Made by a program: the position numbers and the translations under genes. A stretch of DNA of 64,000 nucleotides from Pyrenochaeta sp. MPI-SDFR-AT-0127 (taxonomy: Eukaryota; Ascomycota; Dothideomycetes; Pleosporales; Cucurbitariaceae). Where the stretch lies: the NCBI GenBank assembly GCA_020747015.1, contig JAGTJM010000062.1, forward strand, positions 124,001 through 188,000, given 5' to 3'. Positions 1 through 10,437 of the stretch are shown piece after piece (the first letter of the stretch is position 1; the number at the start of each line of letters is the position of its first letter). The notes below the pieces were generated by a model. That model made no database searches. It had not been told where the DNA came from and worked only from the letters and a program-made list of their open reading frames with translations.

Positions 1-3000
1 CAAAGTTCATGGGCTCCTGCTTCGTCCCTAGTTCGTGATTGACAAGGCTGACTTGTTTGTTCTTCTGGGCGGTAACTAGAACCATTCTATAGCCTCGATG
101 CAGCTTTCTCTTTCCGGTGCCCTCGCTACTACGGTCGATTCTTTGAAAGACCATGAGTTTGCAACCAGGTACCCGTTCAGGCGGGAAAGCTGAAGGATTG
201 GCCGAGTCTTTGTAAGTAGCTTCTCGAAGATAGAGCTTGCATGCAAAGCGCTCGTCTCGACGTTCGCGTAGATCTGTTTCCACTCGGTTTGTATGATCTA
301 CAATGGCAAAGAGGCTGCGCCAGTCGGATTCACCGAGTTCTAATGTAAGAATGAATCCATGTCGTAGCTGGACGCTGATTTGTCGCGACTGTTTTTTCCA
401 ACTGATGTCTTTCCAGGTTGGCCCGTTTTCTGCATTCGAGCCGACGACGATGTTCATGAGACTGGTTTGACTGCATATGGCAAGTTTGACCTGGTATTCG
501 TCCTTTGGTCGCAGGACCGAAATGACAGCAGGCATGGGAGCACGATCTGTGTTGGGATCGTCGGTGGATAGCGAGGCCTTGACAAACATTCTGAAGTAGC
601 AAAAGTCGGTTTTGGTGTCAGCAAGTGGTATGCACTGCGACAAACTAAACTGGGTTTGTGAGGCACTCTGGGGTGAGTTCGACCTTGGTAGCCCTGCGAC
701 CAATACGCTTGCCACGTCTGGAGCGAATGCTGGATATTGCTCCCATATTGACTGATCTTGACCTTGTATCAGCGCTTGTGTCGGTGGCATACTTTGATGC
801 TTCTTCATTGATCCAACGAGCAGCTTCATATAGTGCATAATGGCATTACGAATCTCAAAGGCCTCTGCACTTGCTGCATCACCAGCTTGCCTTGCTAGAT
901 CCACCTGGACATCTGGCCCTTGGTTTCCATACGACTGCAAGCCAGGGTGACTTGGGAGAACTTCGGTGAGAATCCACCAAACCTTTGCCAAGTCGACATG
1001 AGGTTGGGTCAGCCGTTCTGGTTGCGGTTCTGCGGATTTCGGTTGGCTTCTGATTAGGGCCTCCATGCCAGCGCGGCCCTTGAGGAACCACCAAGTAGCT
1101 ACACGGAGCCACTGCATTGGAGAGAAGTTGTACATGTGGCCACCGAGCTGAGCAGTTAGTTTGAATATGCCCCTCATATGTGTGACCCTCTCTGCAAAGT
1201 CCTTGAACGCGGCCTCGCCTTGCAATCTTGTATCTGAGCGGGCTAGAGGCTGATTTGGCTTTGTGCCGGTATCCTGTCTAGTCCGCATCGGGAGTTGCCC
1301 AGTTGGAGTTCCTGCCGATGTGGGTGTACTTTGGATGTACAAAGAAGAAGCCTGTGGGGGCTTTGGCGGCTGCATTGGTTGGGTTTGCGAATGCGAGAAG
1401 TGCGCTTGGCCTTGGTCAAATTGGGCTGGTGCATCAGGTTGAATGGCGGCGCCCTGGCTTGGGCCAGAGAATGGTGATTTCTCCATGGTTTGCGGGAGTC
1501 CAGATGCACCAGGTGGAGCGCGTGGCTGTGATGCAGTAGACAGCCCAGTATACGGTGGAGCTCTCACTGATTGCGGTGGTGCGTCCGTGTCTGCGGGAAA
1601 CGAACCTGGCGGCAATGGCCTCCGTCCTGGGGAAGGCCCACGTGCTCTCGATCGCTGGGGGTCATCGGGTTGCGAGGCTCGCAGCGAAGCAGTTCTTGAA
1701 AAGTCACCTGGAGGAGCTTGGGTTGGTGACATTCTTACGGCTTGAGGAGGATTGGACGATGGAGGCGTTCCCACGTGGACAGGGTCCAAGGATTGTAACG
1801 AACTCGAATCCGAGTCCCGTCTTTGACCAGAAGCCGCGCGCTGTGCCGCTTCGTGTAGTGCCCTGCCCTCGTCTGCTCTCATTTTGTGTTTGACCCTCGC
1901 TGAGAAGGAATTGGGTTCGGCGGGTTCGCTCTGCAGGTAGCGCTCTGCCAACATGGCCTTTGCATCTATTGGAGAATCCTCCTCCTGCTCGACCAGACGC
2001 ATCTCAGGCAAGCGTGGTATGGGTGGGACGGCAAACCCAGGATCTTGATCGTGATTTACAGGGCCTTTTTCGTGGTCCTGGAAGCCCGTCTGCGACCGCT
2101 TGAGCGGTCTTGGCACAAAGTTGTCTTCTTCTTCAATGGTTGGCTCCATATTTGCTGGCTTTTTCAGGAGAACGGGCGAGCCATCCGAGTCCTGCGAGTA
2201 GGCCGAGTCATTACTGGGACGGCGGGGGGAGGGGTCGAGCTGATTGTCGAAGCCAGTGGGTGCTCGTGAGAGGACTCTGGGCCGTTCTCCCAGGCCCATT
2301 GGGCCCAAGCGCTGCGGGGGCGGGGGTGGGGGGTTCGCATAGGTGTTGATCTGGCCAATTTGCAGCTTCTGGCCCAGGGGCGGCGACAGCTCGCCGTGAG
2401 AGGTGAGTGTTCGCGTGAGGCTGTTCCTCTGCTCCGTCTGTGAGCTGGTCCTGCCAATGCCATTGGTACGGGTGCCGAGGTTCATGTCGTCCTGGGGTTT
2501 TTGTGGGTGTTGGTGGGCGGCAGTAGTAGTAGTACTAGTAGTAGCAGCAGCAGCAGCAGAGGCCTTGTTCTTGTGCTTGGACACGACCAGCGAAGGGTCT
2601 TCACACTCGTCGCCGCCCTGGCCTATAATCTCTGGCACGGTGCGCACGAAGCTGACGGTGAGGCCCTTTTTGCGGGTGCCAGTGCTCAGTCCGCCGGGAC
2701 CTGGGCTCCTTGCGCCGGCGGCAGCGCTGCTGAGGATGGTCTGCGCACCGGGCCATCGTTGGGCGCGGGCGACGTCGATGCGGGGTCGGTTTGCGGCCGT
2801 GGTGTTGAGGAAGGCGGCGGCGGCGGCGTCCTTGTGCTGCTGGGCTCGGTCGGTCGAGGGCTTGAGGAAGTCGCTGAGGTCGTCGTTGAGGGGAGGAGTG
2901 GCCTGGGGCTTGCTCTTGGGCTGTGGAGCAGGGCCGTCGTCGTTGGAGGCGCTCTTGGTCCGCCAGCGGCTCTTGGAGAAGAGCTTACTTGCGGCTTCGC

Positions 3001-3013
3001 GAGCGTCGACCAT
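1..3013 (-). CDS. Large disordered conserved fungal protein, partial (runs off left edge)
   Basis: One frame stays open from the ATG at 3013 to the left edge, giving at least 1004 codons without a stop or any need for an intron. The first ~600 residues are low complexity, rich in Ser, Pro, Gln and Arg. They include an Ala/Thr run coded by the AGT/AGC repeat near 2520-2562 and a Pro run near 2320. From about residue 620 the sequence becomes ordered (AAFKDFAERVTHMRGIFKL, then WWFLKGRAGMEAL and WKDISWKKQSRQISVQLRHG), which looks like a folded, conserved C-terminal half. I do not recognise a named domain. The C-terminus lies outside the window. The start is chosen because it is the first ATG after a GT-rich tandem repeat. 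No signal peptide or membrane segment is visible. A cytoplasmic or nuclear scaffold role is only a guess. Confidence 0.8.
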   Translation of the reverse strand, partial: MVDAREAASKLFSKSRWRTKSASNDDGPAPQPKSKPQATPPLNDDLSDFLKPSTDRAQQHKDAAAAAFLNTTAANRPRIDVARAQRWPGAQTILSSAAAGARSPGPGGLSTGTRKKGLTVSFVRTVPEIIGQGGDECEDPSLVVSKHKNKASAAAAATTSTTTTAAHQHPQKPQDDMNLGTRTNGIGRTSSQTEQRNSLTRTLTSHGELSPPLGQKLQIGQINTYANPPPPPPQRLGPMGLGERPRVLSRAPTGFDNQLDPSPRRPSNDSAYSQDSDGSPVLLKKPANMEPTIEEEDNFVPRPLKRSQTGFQDHEKGPVNHDQDPGFAVPPIPRLPEMRLVEQEEDSPIDAKAMLAERYLQSEPAEPNSFSARVKHKMRADEGRALHEAAQRAASGQRRDSDSSSLQSLDPVHVGTPPSSNPPQAVRMSPTQAPPGDFSRTASLRASQPDDPQRSRARGPSPGRRPLPPGSFPADTDAPPQSVRAPPYTGLSTASQPRAPPGASGLPQTMEKSPFSGPSQGAAIQPDAPAQFDQGQAHFSHSQTQPMQPPKPPQASSLYIQSTPTSAGTPTGQLPMRTRQDTGTKPNQPLARSDTRLQGEAAFKDFAERVTHMRGIFKLTAQLGGHMYNFSPMQWLRVATWWFLKGRAGMEALIRSQPKSAEPQPERLTQPHVDLAKVWWILTEVLPSHPGLQSYGNQGPDVQVDLARQAGDAASAEAFEIRNAIMHYMKLLVGSMKKHQSMPPTQALIQGQDQSIWEQYPAFAPDVASVLVAGLPRSNSPQSASQTQFSLSQCIPLADTKTDFCYFRMFVKASLSTDDPNTDRAPMPAVISVLRPKDEYQVKLAICSQTSLMNIVVGSNAENGPTWKDISWKKQSRQISVQLRHGFILTLELGESDWRSLFAIVDHTNRVETDLRERRDERFACKLYLREATYKDSANPSAFPPERVPGCKLMVFQRIDRSSEGTGKRKLHRGYRMVLVTAQKNKQVSLVNHELGTKQEPMNF

Positions 3014-3038
3014 GGTGTGTGCGAGAGCGCGAGTGCGC

Positions 3039-3095
3039 CTGTGTGCCGGTGTGCCTGTGTGCCGGTGTGCCTGTGTGCCTGTGTGCCGGTGTGCG
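3039..3095. repeat. GTGTGCC-type short tandem repeat
   Basis: Alternating copies of GTGTGCCG and GTGTGCCT lie 26-82 bp upstream of the start at 3013, in what should be the 5' leader of the leftmost gene. The array is slightly imperfect. Nothing shows that it is translated. Confidence 0.75.
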
Positions 3096-3847
3096 TCTGG
3101 GCGAGTAAGCGTGGGTCGACGAGCAGAGGTGTCGTGTGCCTGGCGTCGGAGGTGGGGAGGGCAAGACCAGGGCGTCTCTAACAGCAGGGCGTGGGCATAT
3201 GAAACAAGAGGTTCAAGGGCCTGCCCCCCAAGATGCTTTTGGTCCCGTAGTGTGTCTATCCAAACAAAGCAGTCTGTTTTCTGCTGGCGGCCCAGGGACC
3301 CAGGCTGTCGTGCAACCCTCCCCCGTGGTGGCCGTCGTAGTGCGGAGTAGTCCCAAATTGCCGCGATGGAAGCGTCAGGGTCGCCGCCGCTAGTGTGCAG
3401 CGCCGCTTATCGTCGTTGACTAGGCGGCACGACAAGGCAGGCCAGGACACACGAGGGCGAGGAGCAGCACAAGGGGAGAGGGGGAGCAGAGAATGGCCAA
3501 GGTCCAGGAATTGGAAGGGAAAAAAATTAAAAGAGATTCAAATTGAGATTGACATGGACTCTGTCTAGCTGGACCCCTTGGTGTCTCGTGTTCACAGCCA
3601 GCCAGCGACGTCCACCCCACATTTTCGTTTGCGCTGCCGCGGCGGCGGCTCCGATACACTTTCAATGGCAAACACGAGCGAGAGGAAGAGAGGGAGAGAG
3701 AGCGGCGTCAAATTCCCATAAGCTGCATCGCCTTGTTTTGTGTGTTGCGCATGCATATTCGTGGTTTGGCGGCTGGTCCACCTCGTCCATGCTGGTCCCA
3801 TAGCCGTCGCAGAAGTGCCCATCTAGAAATTACCCTCGCAAAACGTC

Positions 3848-3850
<3 letters not shown>

Positions 3851-3883
<33 letters not shown>
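3851..3883. repeat. (CT)16 microsatellite
   Basis: A perfect CT dinucleotide run of about 33 bp about 840 bp upstream of the leftmost gene. Pyrimidine tracts are common in filamentous-fungal promoters; a role here is inferred, not shown. Confidence 0.9.
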
Positions 3884-3885
<2 letters not shown>

Positions 3886-4611
3886 ACACAAAATGCCCAG
3901 TAGCCTCAAGCCCAACCCGTTGTTCCCTTTCCGTGCCCGTGGGCTCCCCGCCCCCCTGTCCACCCAGCCAAAAACAGGTGCATCATGACGTGCGTGGCAT
4001 TAGCTCCCCTCTTGCTCCCTCCAATTGTCCACGTGTTTCATCACTTCGCTCGCCTTCGGCCCGTATGCACAGAATTTTCCACGCTCTTGAAGGACTTGTT
4101 GACACAGTATCAGCCTGCCCAAACCAGACAAACCCACGGGAGCGGCCTTTGCCCGAAACGCGACACTGCCCGCTCACATGTGTGGTGTGATAAGGCGGGT
4201 GCAGGGATACAGCTCCCGCTTGGCCCACCATGTCATCCTTCTACTGTGCTCCTCTAAGCCTCGTTAAGGATGGCTTGCAAGACTGGAGATTCCCTGGGGG
4301 GCTTCTGATCAATTTTGCGCAGATGCTACAATTCCTCATCATACCATGCTCACTGTCGCCACACACACACACATACAGGTCCAAATACATACTCAACATG
4401 CGAGTCATCAAATCGTGAGGTGGTATATATAGAGAGGCCACAATGCCAGTCGCATGCAAACATGCTCGCTTAACGCTCCAGCGCCAAAATGACATATCAA
4501 AAAGGGTCAAAGAATATTACATGCCAAAACCCTCACTCTTTCCTTACCTCCCCAGCCTGGAACACTGCTTCCCAGTGGCATTGCCATCGTCCCCAACACC
4601 ACTCCAATCCA

Positions 4612-7600
4612 TCAGGCTGCCGCTGGGCCACCAGGCTCAACATAGTACCTAGTTCCAATGCTCTGCCTCAGCTTCTCCCTCCTCTTCTCTGCCGTCCTCT
4701 CTTTCAGTCTCTCCTTGACACCACTCAACCCAATATACTGCACATGATACTTCTTCAGCCCTGGCAGGCTTCGTCCCTGCCGCCACGATGCACGCCGCCG
4801 GGGCACCTCGTAAGACGTATTCGACCCCAGGCTGTTTCGAGACCCGCGCTTCGAAATACCGCCGCCACGTGTCGGCCCCAGAGGCATGGTAGGCGCCTGG
4901 ATCAGAATCTTGGGTGATGAGCTATGTGTTGATGTCTTTGGCGATTTGGGGAAGTGAGGTGGGAGTGTAACGTGGTGACGTCGTCTGTTCGTGCCGTGAC
5001 GCTCAACGCCGAGAGAATTGCCAATGAGAAATCCACCAGATCCCTTGATACCACTAGCCAGTCGTTTTCCCAGCGTATTGGTTCGCTTTGGTGCTGCGGG
5101 CGGCGGCGGCGGCGGCGGGTCGGCAATGTCACTCGTGTCGCCACCCATCGGCAAGGTTTCTTCCTCGTCGCTCTCAGATGCGCTGTCGTCAAAATCGTCC
5201 CAGAAGCCACGTGGTCGCCAAAACGGGTGCAAAGTACCCTCTTCATCGTTTACCGTTGGGACGCGTGGGTTGCGATGCGTGTGCGTTTGCGAATCGCTGA
5301 CACGGCGGCCTCGATTACTAGAAGCACGAGCAAGAAGTGTAGGAATGAGATTGTCCGAGTAGCGGCGCGCCCGCTGCACAAGTGATAGCCGGCGTTGTGG
5401 GTGTGAATCAGACCGCTTGGGTGGCCCAGGCACGAGCTGCCGCTCAAGCTCCTCAGCCGGTGTAGGAGGGATAAAGTTGATTTTTGGCGGTTCCGGTGGT
5501 GCACGAGGGTTTTTCAGGGGCGAGTCGACGGCGCCAGGCTGAGAAAATGCAAGCTGCATTGGAGGCGTTGATGGTTCTACAGTTAATGTTGGCTGTGGGG
5601 GTTGTTCGCTCCTTTCACCATGATCTTCGCTGGCGTCAACAAACGGCGGGGTCGGTGTAGACTGCAGCTCTCGATGATCTTGAGGCGTTAGATACAACTC
5701 ATTTACCAAGTCGTTTTGGTCCGGAAACATTGAATTGCCGCGAGATACTTGCTGTACCACAAGAAGGGAATGATTGTTGTGAGGGAAAATGGTTACGGCA
5801 GTCGCCTCACTGACCTCGATTGGCGTGTCGGAGAACTGCGAAAAGGGTGTCGTTTGGGCGTAGAGATGACGTGCCATGGCATGTTCTTCCGTTCGTATCG
5901 TAGATCGGTCGAAGCTAACTTGCCCGTGCTCTTCTGAAGGCCTGCGCCATTCATGGCTACGGCGCACCATTTCTTCGGTTGAAACTCTGTCCAAGCTGGG
6001 TCGCAAACCTGTATCCGGGGACAGAGAGGCGCGATCCTGGCTATGTGAGCTCCATCTACGCTCTCCAGAACGCCCTCTTGAAGAACGTGAACCTCGCGGC
6101 ACGGGGGGCGAGCTGTCTTGGAGCGGCGATAATGGTTTCCCATTCTCAGGCGAGACGGTGCGCTCTTTCGGCTCAGCAATAAGCGTGGTGTCTTCCTCAG
6201 CTTCTCGTTGAGCGACCAGTTGGCGTACTCTTTCCATCAGTGCAGAAGGTGGGCGCTTCTCTTCTGTGTCCTCAACAGGTTCGCTCGCTTCTACAAAGAC
6301 ATCTTGCAGTGTGTGCTCGGCCAGGACTTGAGCAGGAAGATCAGGAAGAGATTTGTTGACATCGGCAGGGTGTTTGAGATCAGGAACCACTTGTTGCTGC
6401 CGACCTGCTTTGCGCGACGTAGGGGAAGGTTGATGCGGCTTCGGCGAGAGTGTGGGTGACAATACCCGTCCACGAGCAGGTGGGGGTATTGAGACGTTCT
6501 CAAGGTTTCGTGGACTCTGGGGAGGTGACAGCTGCGAGAAGTTTCTTGGGCCAGGAGCTGCTATTGTCTTTCTTGTGGGCTCAGGTGCTGAGGAGAATCG
6601 CTTGTAGTTGGCGCCCGAAGTATACGGCCGTGAGATCGAGTTGGATCTGCTGAGTATGTCCGCCGCTGGTTGTAGGATCCTGCGGACAGACTCTTGGTGC
6701 GCCAGTGTATGCGCCGAACTATCAATAGTTCTTTGGCGTAGTGATAACGATGGGGACATGTTGCGCTCAGAGCCTAGTGCATCGGAGGCAGCACTTATGC
6801 TCTTGTTCCGCTCTGCTACACTGGCCCTCTTGTGAACCAAGCGATGCAGCGGCACGTCGTCGGACTGGATTGAATTTCGGTTGGAATGCGTGCCGGAACC
6901 AAGATCAGCAGGAGAGCTGATGTCTCTCTTGTACGCCAAGTTCTTACCCGAATGGCGTAGAGTCTGCCTTCTGCGTGGCGGTGTCACAATGACCATGGCT
7001 TCCACAACCGTGGAGCCCACTGATGATGATGTGGAAAGTCGCTTACTGTGGGCATCGGGTTGCTTCTCTCCTGGCGAATCCGTGTTGTCTGGGGGCCAGC
7101 CAATGGACTGGGCAAAGATTTCAATGGAAGGAGTATGCGGGCTGTTGGTGCTCGCTTCGACACGCTCACGCAGGCTCGAGGCGCGTCGCGCCCTAGTGCT
7201 CGGTGTCGGCGAGGCAGTCTCTACTACAGTAACGGCGGGGTCGCGCTGCTTTCGTGGAGACGACCTTGGCGTTCTTTTCCTGCGGATTGTGACGTTGCGC
7301 ATCAGATCTGTATTCCACTCTCGATCTGGTATATCCTCAACCACGGGGGGCGGTGTGTTCTCGTTAGCGCCAGCCGTGGTGTCTGGAGCTTCGACGTCTG
7401 GGTAGGATGGCTGCTCTCTCTCGGTAGGAGTGACATCGTTATCCTCGACCTCAAACGCCAGCCCCAGCCCTCGATCCTCTTCCACTGTACTCAACCTGTC
7501 GCCGAGAGGAGTCAGCGACCGGGCATCGCTGGGTTCCGAGGAGAACTGGTCCTCCCTGGCCGTCCTAAACGACTCTGCTCTCGACGAGGGATACGCGAAC

Positions 7601-8040
7601 ATGGGCGGGCGCTCCGAGACGGCGTGGGAGGGATTGGGTGCTGCGGTCCGCGGTGGGCTTGGGTCGGGAGTTGGAGGGCTGCGCGCATTGACGGGCGTAC
7701 TCAGGGACGAGTTCTTGGACATGAGCGAATTGACAAGACCGTCGGCGTGGGGAGACGGGTCCAAGTCGGCTGTAGATTGCTCGTCCTGGGAGATGGTGGG
7801 CGGCGTGGGCGGAAGGCCGTTGTCTGTGCCATTCGAGGCGCCTGGTGATGCTAGAGGCGGGGGGTGCTGGATGCTGGCCAAGGAGTCGGCGTCATTGTCT
7901 GTTGCTGTGTCGGGAGAGGAAAGTTGGGTCCGGTGCGGGAGGTTCTTGTGATGGCGCAGCTTTGGCAGTTGTGGTGATGGCGGTGGTGCGTTGGACGGCG
8001 ACTGGAGCAGCGCATGTCCGTCTGGCTGGTAGTCTGACAT
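4612..8040 (-). CDS. Large disordered Ser/Pro-rich conserved fungal protein
   Basis: A single uninterrupted 1142-residue frame from the ATG at 8040. The protein is dominated by Ser, Pro, Thr and Arg, with many short SPP, PPTP and RRXS segments that would suit proline-directed and basophilic kinases. Near residue 980 there is a run of seven Pro followed by TNTLGKRLASGIKGSGGFLIG. The last 50 residues are basic and helical (GLSGVKERLKERTAEKRREK) and look like the most conserved part. No enzymatic domain, signal peptide or membrane span is visible. It is intronless, which is unusual at this length in a genome where most neighbours have introns. It lies in tandem with the equally large disordered gene to its left. 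I do not recognise a function; a cytoskeletal, polarity or signalling scaffold is possible. Confidence 0.8.
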   Translation of the reverse strand: MSDYQPDGHALLQSPSNAPPPSPQLPKLRHHKNLPHRTQLSSPDTATDNDADSLASIQHPPPLASPGASNGTDNGLPPTPPTISQDEQSTADLDPSPHADGLVNSLMSKNSSLSTPVNARSPPTPDPSPPRTAAPNPSHAVSERPPMFAYPSSRAESFRTAREDQFSSEPSDARSLTPLGDRLSTVEEDRGLGLAFEVEDNDVTPTEREQPSYPDVEAPDTTAGANENTPPPVVEDIPDREWNTDLMRNVTIRRKRTPRSSPRKQRDPAVTVVETASPTPSTRARRASSLRERVEASTNSPHTPSIEIFAQSIGWPPDNTDSPGEKQPDAHSKRLSTSSSVGSTVVEAMVIVTPPRRRQTLRHSGKNLAYKRDISSPADLGSGTHSNRNSIQSDDVPLHRLVHKRASVAERNKSISAASDALGSERNMSPSLSLRQRTIDSSAHTLAHQESVRRILQPAADILSRSNSISRPYTSGANYKRFSSAPEPTRKTIAAPGPRNFSQLSPPQSPRNLENVSIPPPARGRVLSPTLSPKPHQPSPTSRKAGRQQQVVPDLKHPADVNKSLPDLPAQVLAEHTLQDVFVEASEPVEDTEEKRPPSALMERVRQLVAQREAEEDTTLIAEPKERTVSPENGKPLSPLQDSSPPVPRGSRSSRGRSGERRWSSHSQDRASLSPDTGLRPSLDRVSTEEMVRRSHEWRRPSEEHGQVSFDRSTIRTEEHAMARHLYAQTTPFSQFSDTPIEVSEATAVTIFPHNNHSLLVVQQVSRGNSMFPDQNDLVNELYLTPQDHRELQSTPTPPFVDASEDHGERSEQPPQPTLTVEPSTPPMQLAFSQPGAVDSPLKNPRAPPEPPKINFIPPTPAEELERQLVPGPPKRSDSHPQRRLSLVQRARRYSDNLIPTLLARASSNRGRRVSDSQTHTHRNPRVPTVNDEEGTLHPFWRPRGFWDDFDDSASESDEEETLPMGGDTSDIADPPPPPPPAAPKRTNTLGKRLASGIKGSGGFLIGNSLGVERHGTNRRRHHVTLPPHFPKSPKTSTHSSSPKILIQAPTMPLGPTRGGGISKRGSRNSLGSNTSYEVPRRRASWRQGRSLPGLKKYHVQYIGLSGVKERLKERTAEKRREKLRQSIGTRYYVEPGGPAAA

Positions 8041-9423
8041 GGCAGCGAGCGAGCGCAGCGCGACTGGTGTCGTCCAAGACGTGCCGGGCCTAGCTCTGCT
8101 GTCACGACGAAGCCATGCCCCTGGAGCAGCGCTGCAGTATCACTGTGGCCGGCCGCTGCTTCATGCGACGCCGGCGTTGTGGTGGGTCGTGGTGGGTCGT
8201 GGTCGCAGCCTTGTCGCGATGCCCGGTCGAGATGCAGCTGGCGGGTGGTGGCAGCGCCAAGCGGATGGTTCGTGACGGCGAGAAGAGCAGGTTCGAGTTG
8301 GAGTCGTAGAGCCGTGAGCTTGGCGGGTGTTGCAAGCGGGCGTGCACCACTGCGCGCTGGGGGGGGAGTATCCAGGATGGCGATGAGGGGGTTGGGGGCG
8401 TCGCAAGGAGCAGGTAGCTTGCGCAATGTCGCTGCGCGCTGGGCTGGCTGGGCGCAGAGGGGTGGCGCGAGGATGGCGGCGGCAGCGACGGCGACGGCGG
8501 TTAGTGCCGAGTCACTCTGACATGTAGGCCGGCGCAGTGTCGAGGAGAGCAAGACGTCGCGGCAGACATGGAGAGAGAGAGGGAGAGAGAGAGTGTGTGT
8601 GTGTATGTGAGCGAGAGAGGCGTGCGAATGGGGGTTGCAGTGTTCCATGGCAGCACCGTGGCTTGCGAAGCATCGTCTCATTCGCCGTGTGGCCCAGGAT
8701 TCCATGGCCTTCCCGTCCACTCATCCCCACCGAACACCATGCTTTTCCACGCCATTTGCCCTCTTTGGTCCCCCAAGCCCGCATTGCTTCTCCACCGACG
8801 AGAAGTGGCCCCTCTTTTCCATGCACCACCGCCGTGATGGCACCGCATCACTGCGCGATCATGTGTCGAGGTACCTTTGGAATCCTTTTGCAGCTTCCCA
8901 CGCTTTCACGTGCCCCCAAGCGGACCAGGAGGACTGGCCGCCCGAGTCAACCCCAGCAGCGCTTGACGAAGAGCCTCGTCGCCGACCCAACTTGATCAGT
9001 GGGGGTTTTCTTTAATTCCTCCTTGCACCGCACTGATATCCTGCAAGAGAACAAGGTGGGAGAGTCGCGCAACCGGATTAATCGACCTTGTAAGAAGCCC
9101 AGCATCCATGGCTACGATCTAGCAACACGACAGTCTGTATGTGTCTGATATACCCAGTCCATCTCTCGTGTGGAGCGCAAAAGCCTCTTGCTTCTGGGAC
9201 GCGAAAGAAAAGTCCTTGCCAGGTATATACAACAGTCCCGCAGTTCCAGCCGATCCGGCTTCCTTCCCGTCTGACGTCAAACCCCGCCAATGACCATTCC
9301 CATTCGGGTAAGCAATTCCTCCTGTTGCCCTACAAACAACTGTAGTACTCTCTACATCCATCCTGTAGTCCTGCACGTTTCCTTTCGATCAGACTTATCC
9401 GCTTCAAATTCATCACCTTCACA
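8041..9423. other. Intergenic, divergent promoter region
   Basis: Separates the leftward 1142-residue gene from the rightward cupin gene, so it should contain both promoters. It holds a GA/GT-rich simple repeat at 8571-8606. The long open frames here are products of GC-rich low complexity and show no recognisable protein. Confidence 0.5.
8571..8606. repeat. GA/GT simple repeat
   Basis: A GAGAGA tract interrupted once by GGG, followed directly by a GTGTGT tract. It lies about 530 bp upstream of the start at 8040. Confidence 0.85.
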
Positions 9424-10143
9424 ATGGGCGTCAAAGTCGACTCCTACAAACTTGCACCCACGCCTCTGATCCCAAATTCTCCGTACCCACTTCTGCATTA
9501 TCCTGGTTTGCTGCGAGATCGGGTCGGCGGAGCAGACTTCAAGACCACTGATATCTTTGATCTTTTTGCAAGCAACGGTTGGCAATCCCAATGGATAGCG
9601 CGCTACGGCCCAGACATCCAGTCACATTATCATTCCACAACCCACGAATGCATGGTCGTCATTTCTGGCCAAGGCGCAACAATTCGTTTCGGTGTGGCAG
9701 ATTGCAAAGACTGGGATCATGGCAAATTCGACATTGGCGACAGAGCAAACGGCGAAGAGGGTGGCCTAGAGCTCCAGGCATCGCTTGGCGACGTATTTAT
9801 CATCCCAGCTGGCATTGCACACAAGACTTTTGCACCGAGGCCTAGCACAAGTGCACTGGCCTTCCATCAACCTCAAGATATCAAGGAAGGCAGAGCTCGA
9901 GAGATTACCGAGGACAAGGAGAAGAAGAGAAGAGAATTCTTTTCCAAGGTCCCGGTGGAGGGCGATTTCATGATGATGGGCGCGTACCCGTATGGAGGGG
10001 TTTGGGACTTTGCCGTTGGCGGCGAACATAAAGGACATGAAGAAGATGTTTGGAAAGTAGAGAAGCCAGAAAGAGATCCCGTGCTTGGGGTGACTGACGA
10101 GGGTCTAAGAGGACTGTGGTCAGGAAATGGTCTTACGGCCTGA
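9424..10143 (+). CDS. Cupin (RmlC-like) domain protein
   Basis: A single-exon 239-residue protein. Cupin motif 1 is complete: Gly, five residues, HYH, four residues, Glu, six residues, Gly (GPDIQSHYHSTTHECMVVIS). It supplies the two His and the Glu that normally bind a divalent metal. Motif 2 is GDVFIIPAGIAHKTF, with the PxG turn and the third metal-binding His. The family is mostly small dioxygenases, isomerases and sugar-binding proteins; overall shape resembles the YjlB-like cupins of unknown function. There is no signal peptide, so it is probably cytosolic. It converges on the sugar transporter next door (294 bp between the stops), which hints at but does not prove a link to the carbohydrate cluster. 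The substrate cannot be read from the sequence. Confidence 0.85.
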   Translation: MGVKVDSYKLAPTPLIPNSPYPLLHYPGLLRDRVGGADFKTTDIFDLFASNGWQSQWIARYGPDIQSHYHSTTHECMVVISGQGATIRFGVADCKDWDHGKFDIGDRANGEEGGLELQASLGDVFIIPAGIAHKTFAPRPSTSALAFHQPQDIKEGRAREITEDKEKKRREFFSKVPVEGDFMMMGAYPYGGVWDFAVGGEHKGHEEDVWKVEKPERDPVLGVTDEGLRGLWSGNGLTA

Positions 10144-10437
10144 TTGAAACCATCACCATGTTTGCACTACATATTCTGCCAATCCCTAGAGCTTAATGTA
10201 TACGAGCCTCTCCACAACTAACACATCACGGTTTGTGGTCGACGGAGTGGAATTGGTAGTTTTGGGGCATTGAGTATTCAATGTATAGACTGATTAAGCA
10301 ATTAGTATTCCCTACTATTTTTTGTTCCACAGATGGACTGGGATAAAATACTACGAGCAGAATTTCATCAAACTAGTGAGGAACCCTGTGGAAAACAGAC
10401 CCAAGCTAGCATCGTCCTTAAGCACTTGTCATGTATT

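Larger units (their letters stand above)
3014..4611. other. Intergenic region with CT microsatellite
   Basis: Lies between the start of the leftmost gene and the stop of the 1142-residue gene; both genes read leftward. It should hold the promoter of the first and the 3' end of the second. A (CT)16 tract sits at 3851-3883, with an ACACAC run near 4361. No convincing gene on either strand. Confidence 0.6.

Noticed and set aside
2403..3350. Long plus-strand open frames of 226-315 codons
   Set aside because: They lie opposite the continuous minus-strand frame 3013-1, have a Gly/Ala/Cys/Arg-rich composition expected of GC-rich antisense, and show no motif.
7851..8720. A 289-codon minus-strand frame across the start of the 1142-residue gene
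   Set aside because: It overlaps the start of the better-supported gene in another frame and is made of Ala, Pro and Thr low-complexity runs; no homologous domain.
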